This document shows, in pieces, positions 9,599-18,467 of a DNA stretch of 64,000 bases. This stretch comes from Trichocoleus sp. FACHB-40 (GTDB lineage Bacteria; Cyanobacteriota; Cyanobacteriia; Cyanobacteriales; FACHB-T130): NCBI RefSeq assembly GCF_014695915.1, contig NZ_JACJPF010000100.1, forward strand, positions 62,001-126,000. The letters are read 5' to 3'. Positions within the stretch are counted from its first letter, which is position 1. The number at the start of each line of letters is the position of its first letter. A program made the translations under genes and the position numbers. A model generated the notes under the pieces. That model was not told where the DNA came from. It did no database searches and saw only the letters and a list, made by a program, of their open reading frames with translations.

Positions 9599-9907
9599 TT
9601 ACCATTCGCTATAGGTGGCTTGGGTTGTCGCCACCGCATTTTGCTCAACAGCTAAGGCAAAAAATTCCGAAGTTGGCTCATTAGTGAGTACCACACCAAG
9701 CTGCGCTTCAATAGCGGCAGTCACTTCAGCGCAGGAAGCCCCGATGATTCCCGTGACTTTTTCCTGCACCCGGCCATCCGGATAAATGACAAACTCTAAT
9801 GATTCCATGCTCATTGCTTTAGAAATCCAAGAAGTTAGGGGGCGGCAATAACCATAGTGCTGATGTTGCCGTATAAGACATCTTTCTAGGGACTGACTCA
9901 GGGGCAT
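9599..9907 (-). CDS. DUF2997 domain protein
   Basis: Small protein whose core, MESLEFVIYPDGRVQEKVTG followed by IIGASCAEVTAAIEAQLG, is the DUF2997 domain found beside ycf35 in cyanobacteria. The function is unknown. The frame given starts at the outermost ATG (102 residues). Internal ATGs at 9814 and 9808 would give a product of about 70 residues, closer to the usual family length; no strong ribosome site distinguishes them, so the start is uncertain. First gene of the DUF2997-ycf35-ferredoxin group. Confidence 0.75.
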   Translation of the reverse strand: MPLSQSLERCLIRQHQHYGYCRPLTSWISKAMSMESLEFVIYPDGRVQEKVTGIIGASCAEVTAAIEAQLGVVLTNEPTSEFFALAVEQNAVATTQATYSEW

Positions 9908-10279
9908 CTCACTAAATTAATGTTGTTCGATTGAATCAAAGCGACGCAAAACGTAACATAACTTAATGATTTGAGTGAGTCGTACTTTTATTATTTGTCA
10001 GTGTCGCTTAACTTTACATCTCCGTCAAGATAGAGAATTATTTCAAAATCTGGTAAAAAAGCTAACAAGCATCTTGATCCCAGAGCTTGCCAGAGGAATA
10101 GCAATAATACTTAGTCAGTGAGACGGGGAATTTAGGAGTTGGTAAGAATAAATCCTCATGGTTGAAATAGGGAAAAAATTTGTTTGTTCTTTATGAACAA
10201 ATTTCAGGGCTTGTATTGATTTTGGGATTGGGTCAATCAGCCTGGATAATTAAAGTTTGTTCAGTTTCGGTAAGACGCT
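9908..10279. other. Intergenic region between divergent genes
   Basis: 372 bases between the DUF2997 gene (minus) and the oxidoreductase gene (plus). It is AT-rich and must carry both promoters. I see no RNA gene, clear operator or ORF of note. Confidence 0.4.
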
Positions 10280-11344
10280 ATGAGTGTTTCCATCAATCCA
10301 ACTACCTTGCACCCTCACCCCCAGCCCCTCTCTGATCAAGGGATACGGGAGGAAAACCCTAATCCTATTCGAGTGGGCGTTCTGGGCTTCGGGGGACTGG
10401 GGCAGGCTGCTGCCAGAGTTCTTGCACCAAAACGCGAGATGATTTTGGTGGCGGCTGCTGACCAACAAGGCTATGCCTACGCTGCCGCTGGGTTAGAGCC
10501 AGATGCCAGCATTGCGACTTATCAAGCTCAAGGTTCGCTTGGTTATTTAGAGTCAGCAGGCACCCTCAGCAGCCAGAGCATTCAAGATTTAATCGAACAA
10601 GCAAACCCCGTGGATGGCTATTTTCTGGCGCTGCCAAATTTGCCCAACACCTTTATGGCATCTGTGGCGCAGCAATTTATCCAGTCAGGTTGGCGGGGTG
10701 TTCTGGTAGATGCTATGAAGCGCACGAGTGCCGTCCAACAGATGTTGGCGCTCTCGGAGGAACTGCAAGCGGCTGGTATTACTTATATGACTGGCTGCGG
10801 TGCGACACCGGGCTTGTTGACGGCGGCAGCTGCCTTAGCCGCGCAGAGTTATTCAGAAATCCACAGTGTCAAAATTACGTTTGGGGTAGGAATTGCCAAT
10901 TGGGAAGCTTACCGGGCGACTATCCGTGAGGATATTGCCCATTTACCAGGTTACGATGTGGAACGCGCCAGAGGGATGAGCGATCGCGAGGTGGAAGCGT
11001 TGTTGGATGAAACCAATGGCATCCTGACTTTGGAGAATATGGAACACGCTGATGATGTAATGCTGGAACTGGCGGGAATTGTTGAACGCGATCGCGTCAC
11101 GGTGGGCGGCGTTGTTGATACCCGCAATCCCAAAAAGCCACTCAGCACCAATGTCCAAGTAACGGGGCGCACCTTTGAGGGCAAGATTTCCACCCATACC
11201 TTTACCCTTGGGGATGAAACCAGTATGGCAGCAAATGTTTGCGGCCCTGCCTTCGGTTATCTCAAAGCTGGCGTAGCGTTGCATCGGCGAGGCATTTACG
11301 GTTTGTTTACCGCTGCCGAAGTCATGCCACAATTTGTAAAATAA
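10280..11344 (+). CDS. Saccharopine-dehydrogenase-like oxidoreductase
   Basis: 354 residues. The Rossmann glycine motif [15 protein letters not shown] is at about residues 29-43 and is followed by a C-terminal catalytic-type domain ([22 protein letters not shown]-dependent dehydrogenase fold). Cyanobacterial homologues are usually named saccharopine dehydrogenase-like; the real substrate is not evident from sequence. Residues 9-28 ([20 protein letters not shown]) precede the domain and look like a translated copy of a dispersed genomic repeat, so the N-terminus may be an extension or may not be translated; there is no better in-frame ATG before the Rossmann motif. Monocistronic, ended by the hairpin at 11352-11399. 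Confidence 0.8.
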   Translation: MSVSINPTTLHPHPQPLSDQGIREENPNPIRVGVLGFGGLGQAAARVLAPKREMILVAAADQQGYAYAAAGLEPDASIATYQAQGSLGYLESAGTLSSQSIQDLIEQANPVDGYFLALPNLPNTFMASVAQQFIQSGWRGVLVDAMKRTSAVQQMLALSEELQAAGITYMTGCGATPGLLTAAAALAAQSYSEIHSVKITFGVGIANWEAYRATIREDIAHLPGYDVERARGMSDREVEALLDETNGILTLENMEHADDVMLELAGIVERDRVTVGGVVDTRNPKKPLSTNVQVTGRTFEGKISTHTFTLGDETSMAANVCGPAFGYLKAGVALHRRGIYGLFTAAEVMPQFVK

Positions 11345-11351
11345 AAATCCA

Positions 11352-11399
11352 AAAAACTAATTGCTAATTGTTTTTTATTACCATTAGCAATTAGCTTTT
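11352..11399. terminator. Hairpin between convergent genes
   Basis: CTAATTGCTAAT (11357-11368) and ATTAGCAATTAG (11383-11394) form a perfect 12-bp stem, flanked by A and T runs. It lies 12 bases after the oxidoreductase stop and just past the stop of the minus-strand gene, so it could end both transcripts. It is built from the intergenic TTAGCAATTAG repeat family. Confidence 0.6.
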
Positions 11400-11413
11400 G
11401 TTACTTTTTGCCT

Positions 11414-12031
11414 TTATGAAGCTGGTGGACTTTTCGGCAAGAAGGTTTCCGATGTCTCCTCTTCAATATCCAACATTGGTGTCTGGATAACAAAGGGGAG
11501 ACTTGCCCCCATTAAGCCCCGCTTAATCCTTTCTGGAGTTTCTTCAAAGACTACGAATAGGGGATAAATCTTTTGCGCCCCTTCGCTGAATATGTGCTTA
11601 TAGCGGTGAGGCATCACCCACTCATAATCTTTATCTAGCCACACTTGAGTTTGCCGCCAGCGACTCAGCAAGTCGGAAAAGTCTTCTTGGGGACGGTGGA
11701 TAAAGACAAATATTTCCACCCCCATTTTGATTTTCCACTCTGGATCGCACATCAAAATGGCGACATCAGAGGGTAGGCGAATTGCTTCATCTGTGTGCCT
11801 GACAACGCCCATATCTCCCTTTGGTACGCTGTGGCGAATACGTACTATTGGCAGAGGTATAGCGATCGCGCTTTCGTCGGCTCGCCGCATACTAGGAATC
11901 ATCTCTAGATATGGGCGGTACTGCTTGAGCAATGCGATCGCGCCTGAGTGGTTACTGTACTCCGCCAAACTAGCTTCGTAATGGGATTGTTTAACAGACA
12001 TATTTTTATTTTCAATTTTATCTCGGAACAT
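11414..12031 (-). CDS. Hypothetical protein
   Basis: 205 residues, no family recognised. It is soluble with no signal peptide or membrane helix. Visible features: an N-terminal helical part (HYEASLAEYSNHSGAIALLKQYRPYLEM), a beta-rich middle (SAIAIPLPIVRIRHSVPKGDMG, then VAILMCDPEWKIKMGVEIFVFIH) and a C-terminal part with IYPLFVVFEETPERIKRG. Alternation of strands and charged loops suggests a folded globular protein. ATG at 12001 (MSVKQSHYEAS) is an alternative start. It is on the same strand as the pil genes but separated from pilC by about 380 bases of pilC-downstream and repeat-like sequence, so a pilus role is not implied. Confidence 0.6.
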   Translation of the reverse strand: MFRDKIENKNMSVKQSHYEASLAEYSNHSGAIALLKQYRPYLEMIPSMRRADESAIAIPLPIVRIRHSVPKGDMGVVRHTDEAIRLPSDVAILMCDPEWKIKMGVEIFVFIHRPQEDFSDLLSRWRQTQVWLDKDYEWVMPHRYKHIFSEGAQKIYPLFVVFEETPERIKRGLMGASLPFVIQTPMLDIEEETSETFLPKSPPAS

Positions 12032-12161
12032 TTTTGATTATGTCCCTCAAAAAGCATAAGACAAAAGACACAAAAAATCAGAAATATTGGATTTCAAATA
12101 AATATCAAAATCTATTTTACCCTTCATCCTTTCTTTTGCCTTTTGCCTTTTGCCTTTTTAT

Positions 12162-13388
12162 TTAGCCTAGTTTGTCAAACACTGCAAACATCGGCAGATA
12201 CATGGAAAGCAAAATCACCGCTACCATCCCGGCTAACACCACCATCATGATAGGTTCGAGAATGCTGGTGAGTGCTTTCACAGCTTGCTCCACCTCATCT
12301 TCGTAGAAGTCTGCCACTTTCATCATCATGGCATCTAGCTGACCAGTTTCTTCCCCAATACTAATCATTTGAATTGCTAGAACTGGGAAAACCTGCTCTT
12401 TTTGCAAAGCTAAGCTCATCATTCCACCCTGTTGAATGTCCAGCTTAGCTGCATCCACTGCATTCGCAATTACCTGGTTTCCGGCCGTATCTCTAACAAT
12501 GTCCATACAAGTTAGAATTGGCACGCCAGAACGAGTTAAAGTGCCAAAAATGCGGCAAAAACGAGCGACGCATGATTTTTCATTCAAGTCACCCAACAGC
12601 GGCATTTTCAAGAAAAAACGATCCATAGTCAGACGACCAACGGGTGTCTTGTAGTACCATCTGTAGACGATGGAGATAATTATCACAGCAGCTATGGGAA
12701 TGATAATCCTCCAACTTCTAAGAATTCCGCTGATCCACAGCATGAACAAAGTTAGCGCGGGTAATTCTGTTCCCAAATCTTGGAAAATGCCTGCAAAAAT
12801 TGGGATTAAAAACACCGTCATACAGATAAATACAACGACTGCCAAAAATCCCACAGCCATTGGGTAAGCCATAGCCCCTTTGATTTGGTTTTGCAGTCGC
12901 GCCATATCCTCTAGTACCTTGGCTAAGCGGTTGAGTACCTCATCAAGGACACCTCCGACCTCACCAGCTTGTACCATACTGACGTAGAGATTATCGAAGC
13001 ACTCCGGATGTTTACGCATAGCATCAGAGAGATTGACACCCTGCTGCACCTCAGAGCTAATTTCCACAAGAGCTTTTTTCAGCTTAGGATTGCTGCATTG
13101 CTCAGATAAAACGCCCAGACATCTCACAATAGCCACACCCGCATTGACCATAGCGGCAAATTGACGGGAAAAGACGGCTTTGTCCTTGACTGTAACTGAG
13201 GCTAAGGAAGTTTTGATGTCTTCCAGGCTTATTTTGCTGATGTCAAAGCTTTTACTTTCTCTAATATTTCCAACAGAAACCCACTTTTCGCGAAAGGCAT
13301 CACGCGCATTAGCAACGGAGTCGGCAACAATTTTGTCTTTTTTAGCGGCTCCTGTAGAGTCACGCACATCAGCAATGTAGGTAGGCAT
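12162..13388 (-). CDS. pilC: Type IV pilus inner-membrane platform protein PilC
   Basis: 408 residues, normal for PilC/GspF. Two T2SF/GspF domains: about residues 70-195 (FSRQFAAMVNAGVAIVRCL) and about 275-400 (CVARFCRIFGTLTRSGVPIL). Three membrane helices: AMAYPMAVGFLAVVVFICMT region, IIPIAAVIIISIVY, and the C-terminal MMVVLAGMVAVILLSMYLP. PilC couples the cytoplasmic ATPases PilB and PilT to pilin assembly and retraction, for motility, adhesion and DNA uptake. It is the third gene of the minus-strand order pilB-pilT-pilC, about 190 bases after pilT. Confidence 0.96.
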   Translation of the reverse strand: MPTYIADVRDSTGAAKKDKIVADSVANARDAFREKWVSVGNIRESKSFDISKISLEDIKTSLASVTVKDKAVFSRQFAAMVNAGVAIVRCLGVLSEQCSNPKLKKALVEISSEVQQGVNLSDAMRKHPECFDNLYVSMVQAGEVGGVLDEVLNRLAKVLEDMARLQNQIKGAMAYPMAVGFLAVVVFICMTVFLIPIFAGIFQDLGTELPALTLFMLWISGILRSWRIIIPIAAVIIISIVYRWYYKTPVGRLTMDRFFLKMPLLGDLNEKSCVARFCRIFGTLTRSGVPILTCMDIVRDTAGNQVIANAVDAAKLDIQQGGMMSLALQKEQVFPVLAIQMISIGEETGQLDAMMMKVADFYEDEVEQAVKALTSILEPIMMVVLAGMVAVILLSMYLPMFAVFDKLG

Positions 13389-13576
13389 AGCTCACCTCTG
13401 GATGAGAGAAGAAAGGTTAATGGAAGAATGAAAGACGATCGCATATCGCCTGTTACGGTAGGATGAAGGTCAGAATTGGGAAACATAAAGCTATATGGAA
13501 GAATCTGATTGAGAGTTGATTCTTTTTTGTTCTTCCGTCTTTTTTTATCCTTCAGCCCTCAGCCTTCATCCTTTAA

Positions 13577-14680
13577 TTATCGAGCGCCTGCTTTAGCTCC
13601 GGCTGGAGCTGCACCGATGATCCGCTGTAGTTCGTCAGGTTTAGACGATTTGCCCATCGCCGCTTCAAAGGAGATGGAACCGGCTTTAACGTAGTTAGCT
13701 AGAGCCTGTTCCATCGTCTGCATCCCCAATTTTGCTCCGGTCTGGATCGCCGAGTAAATTTGAGCGGTTTTGCCTTCTCGAATCAAGTTAGCGATCGCAG
13801 GTGTCACAAGCATGATTTCCTGAGCCATCACCCGACCATATTCACCGGCTTTCGGGTTATGCTTAGGCACCAAACATTGGCTGAAGACTGCTAACAATGA
13901 CCCAGACAACTGAGCGCGGATTTGCGGCTGTTGCTCTGGAGGGAACACGTCCAGTATCCGGTCGATGGTGCCAGCAGCTGAGCTGGTGTGCAACGTACCG
14001 AACACCAAGTGACCAGTTTCAGCCGCTGAAACCGCTAGAGAAATCGTCTCCAAGTCCCGCATTTCCCCCACCAGAATAATATCTGGGTCTTCCCGGAGCG
14101 CCGCTTTCAAAGCATTAGCAAAGCTCTTGGTATCTTCGCCTTTTTGACGCTGGTGAAACAAGCTCTTGATGTTTGGGAAAACATATTCAATCGGGTCTTC
14201 CACTGTTAAAATGTGTTCCGCCCGCGTCCGGTTGATCAAGTCGATCATCGCAGCGAGAGTGGTGGTTTTCCCGGAACCCGTCTGTCCTGTCACCAATACC
14301 AATCCCCTTGGTCTGTGAGTCAATTCCCGTACAACATCTGGCAAACCCAGTTGATCAAAGTTAGGAATTTTAGAAGACAAAGCTCTCAGACACGCTGCGT
14401 AGTAACCCCGTTCTTTGTAAACATTGACCCGGAAGCGAGCTAAACCTTTTACCCCATAAGAGCAATCCAGTTCCCAGTTTTGTTCCAAATCTTTACGCTG
14501 CGTGTTGTTCAGCATACTAAAAATCAGTTTCTGGCACTCTTGGGGGGGAAGCGGTTCGGTACCGATAGGGGTCAATTTCCCACTGATGCGGAAGTATACT
14601 GGCGCTCCTGCTTGGAGGTGCATATCTGAGCCACCCATTTCGATGAGTTGCTCCATCAAGTCTTCAATCATTAATTCCAT
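13577..14680 (-). CDS. pilT: Type IV pilus retraction ATPase PilT
   Basis: 367 residues. The N-terminal PAS-like domain (IEDLMEQLIEMGGSDMHLQAG) is followed by a RecA-type ATPase with Walker A GQTGSGKT at 132-139, Asp box TVEDPIEYVF, Walker B DPDIILVGEMRD and the His box GHLVFGTLHTSSA; AGAITRIDR-like VIRE sequence (LIREGKTAQI) near the C-terminus fits PilT. A hexameric cytoplasmic motor that depolymerises pili. It sits between pilB (52 bases upstream) and pilC. The C-terminal tail ends in Ala/Gly/Lys repeats (AAPAGAKAGAR), variable in the family. Confidence 0.96.
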   Translation of the reverse strand: MELMIEDLMEQLIEMGGSDMHLQAGAPVYFRISGKLTPIGTEPLPPQECQKLIFSMLNNTQRKDLEQNWELDCSYGVKGLARFRVNVYKERGYYAACLRALSSKIPNFDQLGLPDVVRELTHRPRGLVLVTGQTGSGKTTTLAAMIDLINRTRAEHILTVEDPIEYVFPNIKSLFHQRQKGEDTKSFANALKAALREDPDIILVGEMRDLETISLAVSAAETGHLVFGTLHTSSAAGTIDRILDVFPPEQQPQIRAQLSGSLLAVFSQCLVPKHNPKAGEYGRVMAQEIMLVTPAIANLIREGKTAQIYSAIQTGAKLGMQTMEQALANYVKAGSISFEAAMGKSSKPDELQRIIGAAPAGAKAGAR

Positions 14681-14732
14681 TAGGCTGTCTCCTTTGTTTG
14701 TCCGTTGCTAATTGCTAATTTGTTTAGTACGT

Positions 14733-16724
14733 TTAGTCTGCAAAGCGAGGTGTCATACAGTAAGGACAATCTAACCACTCTGGTTTTAACTCAGCAGTGC
14801 AAGTTTTACACTCAAGACCGCTCTTGCGCTTGGCTTTAAGTTCTGCCTCCAGGCCGGCATCAGTAAACGTTACCCGTTCTACTTCTTCAAGAGTGGTATG
14901 GCCCTCGCGTACCAGCTGTAAGCTGTATGCCAACAAGGTCTTCATTCCCTGTTCCACAGCCAGTTCCTTGATGCGCTCTGTGGGCGCACCTTGGCTGATT
15001 AAGGTTTGCAGCTCCTCGGTCACGCGCATGACTTCATAGACACCTACGCGACCTTTGTAGCCGATACCATTACATTTTTGGCACAAGTTGCCTTGGGCTT
15101 TGGCTTCCTTAGCTTCATCGGGTGCTAAGGTATTGGCTTTGTAGAAGGTAATATCTTCAAGGTTAGAAGCCGATAGACCAAATCGCTCCAGTTCAGCTTT
15201 GCTGGGGGTATAGGAATCGCGACAATCGCTACAAACGCGCCTCATCAGACGTTGTGCTAAGACTCCAATCAAGGAACCGGATACCATGAATGGCTCGATG
15301 CCCATTTCGTCTAAGCGAGCGATCGCACCGGCTGCATCATTGGTGTGTAGCGTTGTCAGTACCAAGTGTCCGGTAAGTGCTGCTTCAATTGCCGTTTTTG
15401 CCGTTTCTTTGTCCCGCGTCTCGCCCACCAGAATCACATCCGGGTCTTGTCGCATGAACGCCCGCAAAATCGAAGAAAAGTCCATTCCCTTTTCTCGAAT
15501 CACCTGCACCTGGGTAATCCCCGGCAAGGCATACTCGATCGGGTCTTCCGCCGTACTGATATTAATTCCCGGATCGTTCCGTTCTGCCAAAACTGAGTAC
15601 AAGGTGGTAGACTTACCAGACCCGGTTGGCCCTGTCACCAAAATCAATCCAAAGGGACGGCTTGCCATCTCTCTGACAATATCTAGGGATTCTTGATCGG
15701 AAATTAATTTATCCAAACCCAGCTGAGTAGCAGAGTTATCCAAAATCCGCAATACTACCTTTTCACCGTAGCGACTAGGTAAGGTGTTCACCCGAAAGTC
15801 AACTTTGCGTCCCTCAAACACCCGCCGGATACGACCATCTTGGGGCATCCGCCGCTCGGCGATGTCTAGCTCAGCAATAATTTTGAAGCGGGCAGTGACA
15901 GCTGGGATGATTTGTTTGGGCAAGTGATCGAAGGCTTGCTGTAACACCCCATCTTTACGAAAGCGAATGCGTAAGTATTCTTCTTGGGGTTCAACGTGAA
16001 TGTCTGAAACCTTTTCTTGCAGAGCCTTGAGCAGGATTTTATTGACCAAGTTAATGATCGGTTTATCTTCTGCCTGCTCCTTACTGATGTCACCATCATC
16101 TTCATCAGGTGCATCTTCTAAAACGCCAAAACTTTCAATAACGTCTGAGACATCAGTCTGCTTTTGAAGTCGAGCTGCTTCCTCGTTTTTTACTTTTTCA
16201 TCTCGATATTGGTTAATCAGATGCAAATAGTCTTCCCGCGTAATCACCATTCGCTGCAACCCAATTCCTTGAGGTCGCAAGATGCGGTTAAGGTCGTCTT
16301 GAGCGGCTAGATTATCGGGATCGACCATTGCCACTAGCACAGAGGGCGGCTCGGAGTCGTTTTTGGATAATGGCACCAGTTGATAGCGACTACAAATATC
16401 AATTGGAATCAGGGTTTCAATCAAAGCGCGCAGCTGCCCAGTCGGAATCTGGCTGATTTCCGGATCTAGCGATTCCACACCGTAAAGTATTTTTAGCTCA
16501 AACAGCTGTTGTTTCTTGTATTGGCGCAGTAAATCTGGGGGCAAAGCCCGCCCTGTAATCGATTCTAGGACTTCTGTTAGGGGTCTACCAGACTTCCGGC
16601 TTTCGACCATAGCCTGCCGCATCTGGTCGGCATCAACTAAGCCCTGCTGAATCACCTTCATGCCGAAGGGCGAAAATTCGTTGCGGACAGCAAGGGCGCG
16701 ATTTCGTGGTGAAGATTGAGTCAT
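14733..16724 (-). CDS. pilB: Type IV pilus extension ATPase PilB (GspE family)
   Basis: 663 residues from the ATG at 16724 (MTQSSPRNRALAVRNEFSPF); an ATG 51 bases further upstream would add 17 unconserved residues and was not chosen. An N-terminal MshE/GspE-N region is followed by the GspE motor domain: Walker A GPTGSGKST, Asp box ISTAEDPIEYAL, Walker B DPDVILVGETRD, His box GHLVLTTLHTNDA, and the tetracysteine zinc loop CSDC...CQKC. A second C-terminal Cys pair set (CKTC...CPYC) adds a zinc-ribbon-like tail typical of cyanobacterial PilB. It powers pilin polymerisation. First gene of the pilB-pilT-pilC group and divergent from grpE, the usual cyanobacterial arrangement. Confidence 0.96.
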   Translation of the reverse strand: MTQSSPRNRALAVRNEFSPFGMKVIQQGLVDADQMRQAMVESRKSGRPLTEVLESITGRALPPDLLRQYKKQQLFELKILYGVESLDPEISQIPTGQLRALIETLIPIDICSRYQLVPLSKNDSEPPSVLVAMVDPDNLAAQDDLNRILRPQGIGLQRMVITREDYLHLINQYRDEKVKNEEAARLQKQTDVSDVIESFGVLEDAPDEDDGDISKEQAEDKPIINLVNKILLKALQEKVSDIHVEPQEEYLRIRFRKDGVLQQAFDHLPKQIIPAVTARFKIIAELDIAERRMPQDGRIRRVFEGRKVDFRVNTLPSRYGEKVVLRILDNSATQLGLDKLISDQESLDIVREMASRPFGLILVTGPTGSGKSTTLYSVLAERNDPGINISTAEDPIEYALPGITQVQVIREKGMDFSSILRAFMRQDPDVILVGETRDKETAKTAIEAALTGHLVLTTLHTNDAAGAIARLDEMGIEPFMVSGSLIGVLAQRLMRRVCSDCRDSYTPSKAELERFGLSASNLEDITFYKANTLAPDEAKEAKAQGNLCQKCNGIGYKGRVGVYEVMRVTEELQTLISQGAPTERIKELAVEQGMKTLLAYSLQLVREGHTTLEEVERVTFTDAGLEAELKAKRKSGLECKTCTAELKPEWLDCPYCMTPRFAD

Positions 16725-17548
16725 AGAGGCGCGATCATACCTTATATTACAGATTGTTCCCAAAACGATCAGCAAAATTGCAATTTTTCAGTTAAAACTA
16801 CTTTGTTGTTGGGCAACCAAGTTGGGGTTGTTCCAGGCAGCAGTATTAAAGACCATACCTTCATCCATTTTGAGCGGTTACGGTGCTTTTATGGGAAAAG
16901 TACCGCTTTCAAAGCAGATGGTGCTTTTAAGAGCAGTAAGCAGTAATACCTGTAGAAGGGCGCTGTACGTTTAAGATGTAGGACAAGCCGGACGATTTTG
17001 ATTCCGGGATGGCTTAAATATTGGTGTCAGCACAAACGCTTTTATTTGTCTAGGGATGCAACATTCTCGATGATAGCCAAAAGCCCAGTATTACGAGCAA
17101 GATTGTTTTAATATATTATTTTGCAATAAAACCATAGTGGAATGTCTAGATTCTCGTATCTAGTAGCCGCGCTTAGTTAATGGGCATAAGCGGATTCGTT
17201 ACACTAATGTTACACAAGTCCAGTTTATACTAGCGTATTACGCCCAAATGCCAGCGGAGGGAGTAGGTTGGCTCAATGCCAATAAAAGCGCCCTGATATC
17301 GGTTGTATAACTTGTTAGTTTTAGACAAGTAAAGCGATCGCAGTGTCCAAAAGTGTTGGCATGATGCCCTGGAACACTATTCTAGAAAAAGGAGGTTCCT
17401 GTCGCACCCCTTTACCAACTATTCCGATCTACTCCGGCTGCTGGCCACTGACCCAGATTCCTTATCATAAGATGGTACGGGCGATAGTCAAGACAGGACT
17501 AACAAACAAGTAAGTGTGAGCAGTCTCAAAACTTGGGATGAGAGCCGA
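16725..17548. other. Divergent pilB / grpE intergenic region
   Basis: About 820 bases holding the promoters of the pil operon (minus) and the chaperone operon (plus). A TATACT at 17226-17231 is a possible -10 element. GGTGCTTTTA occurs twice (near 16879 and 16920), the first within an imperfect AGCGGT/ACCGCT inverted repeat. I looked for a CIRCE operator (TTAGCACTC-N9-GAGTGCTAA) and saw none. A 50-codon frame at 17361-17513 is not convincing as a gene. Confidence 0.4.
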
Positions 17549-18319
17549 ATGAACGAGGAAGAAAATCAGCAAGATAACACTTCACTTCGGGTTGATGACC
17601 CAATGGTGGTAGAGGGAATGGGGAATGAACCATTATCTGAAACAGGAAACATGAGTGGAGAACTGGATTTAGACGTGCAAGTAGAAGGCGACCAAGTATC
17701 TGATGCAGTACCAGAAGCCTCTGCAACATCAAGGGAAGCGGAAGCCGATCAAAACGCACAAGAGGGCGATTCATCTGCTAGTGAGGCATTGAAGCGGGAA
17801 CTAGAGGCAACCAGAGCGCAACTGGAAGAGCGCACCCAGCAGTGTGAGTCTTTCAAAACGCAGTATATGAGGATTGCGGCAGATTTTGAAAATTTCCGCA
17901 AGCGGAACCTCAAAGAAAAAGAAGACTCGGAGGTGCAAGTAAAACGCGCCATGATAACAGAATTACTGCCAGTGGTGGATAATTTTGAAAGGGCGCGATC
18001 GCAAATCAAACCTCAAACAGATGGAGAATGGAGCATTCACAAAAGCTACCAAGGGGTATACAAACAGCTGGCAGACGGACTCAAGCGGATTGGAGTATCT
18101 CCCATGCGTCCGGAAGGACAAGAATTTGATCCGAATCTCCACGAAGCGGTGATGCGCGAACCAACTGATGAATATCCAGAAGGAGCCGTGATCGAACAGC
18201 TGGTTCGGGGATATTTTATAGGCGATCGCGTCTTGCGCCACGCCCTAGTTAAAGTTGCTGCGGCTCGTGACCCCGTGGTACCCTCAGAGGAAGGCAATCG
18301 GTCAGAGCAGGAAAGTTAA
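17549..18319 (+). CDS. grpE: Nucleotide exchange factor GrpE
   Basis: 256 residues from the ATG at 17549 (MNEEENQQ), with GATGAGAG just upstream. A GTG at 17516 would add 11 residues and remains possible. After an acidic disordered N-terminus comes a long coiled coil ([24 protein letters not shown]) and the GrpE core: [15 protein letters not shown], then [37 protein letters not shown] and the closing beta domain [19 protein letters not shown]. It promotes ADP release from DnaK. First gene of grpE-dnaK-dnaJ, as in other cyanobacteria. Confidence 0.96.
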   Translation: MNEEENQQDNTSLRVDDPMVVEGMGNEPLSETGNMSGELDLDVQVEGDQVSDAVPEASATSREAEADQNAQEGDSSASEALKRELEATRAQLEERTQQCESFKTQYMRIAADFENFRKRNLKEKEDSEVQVKRAMITELLPVVDNFERARSQIKPQTDGEWSIHKSYQGVYKQLADGLKRIGVSPMRPEGQEFDPNLHEAVMREPTDEYPEGAVIEQLVRGYFIGDRVLRHALVKVAAARDPVVPSEEGNRSEQES

Positions 18320-18465
18320 TGGACTTTGACGCACTGGATCGACGCTTATTGGCATTAGTAATTACAATCAAGTTGATGGAAATCTTGGGCGAAGTCAGAA
18401 TCGTCCAAGGTAAACAATTTAACGGTTACTCAACAAATCTTCTTGCACACCTTCACTACAGCTAG
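18319..18465 (+). CDS. Possible small protein filling the grpE-dnaK gap
   Basis: A 48-codon frame whose ATG overlaps the grpE stop (TAATG) and whose TAG ends two bases before the dnaK ATG. The product starts [20 protein letters not shown], an amphipathic-to-hydrophobic helix-like stretch, then [19 protein letters not shown] recognise no family. The exact coupling at both ends is what suggests translation; alternatively it is an untranslated spacer with a chance frame. A 48-codon frame alone is weak evidence. Confidence 0.35.
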   Translation: MDFDALDRRLLALVITIKLMEILGEVRIVQGKQFNGYSTNLLAHLHYS

Positions 18466-18467
18466 CT

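Noticed and set aside
17361-17513. 50-codon frame just upstream of grpE containing AAAGGAGG
   Set aside because: Composition (many Pro, Cys and Trp) is not convincing, the GGAGG lies inside the frame, and a frame of this length is expected by chance.
16775-17548. CIRCE heat-shock operator upstream of grpE
   Set aside because: I searched for TTAGCACTC and GAGTGCTAA and found no pair.
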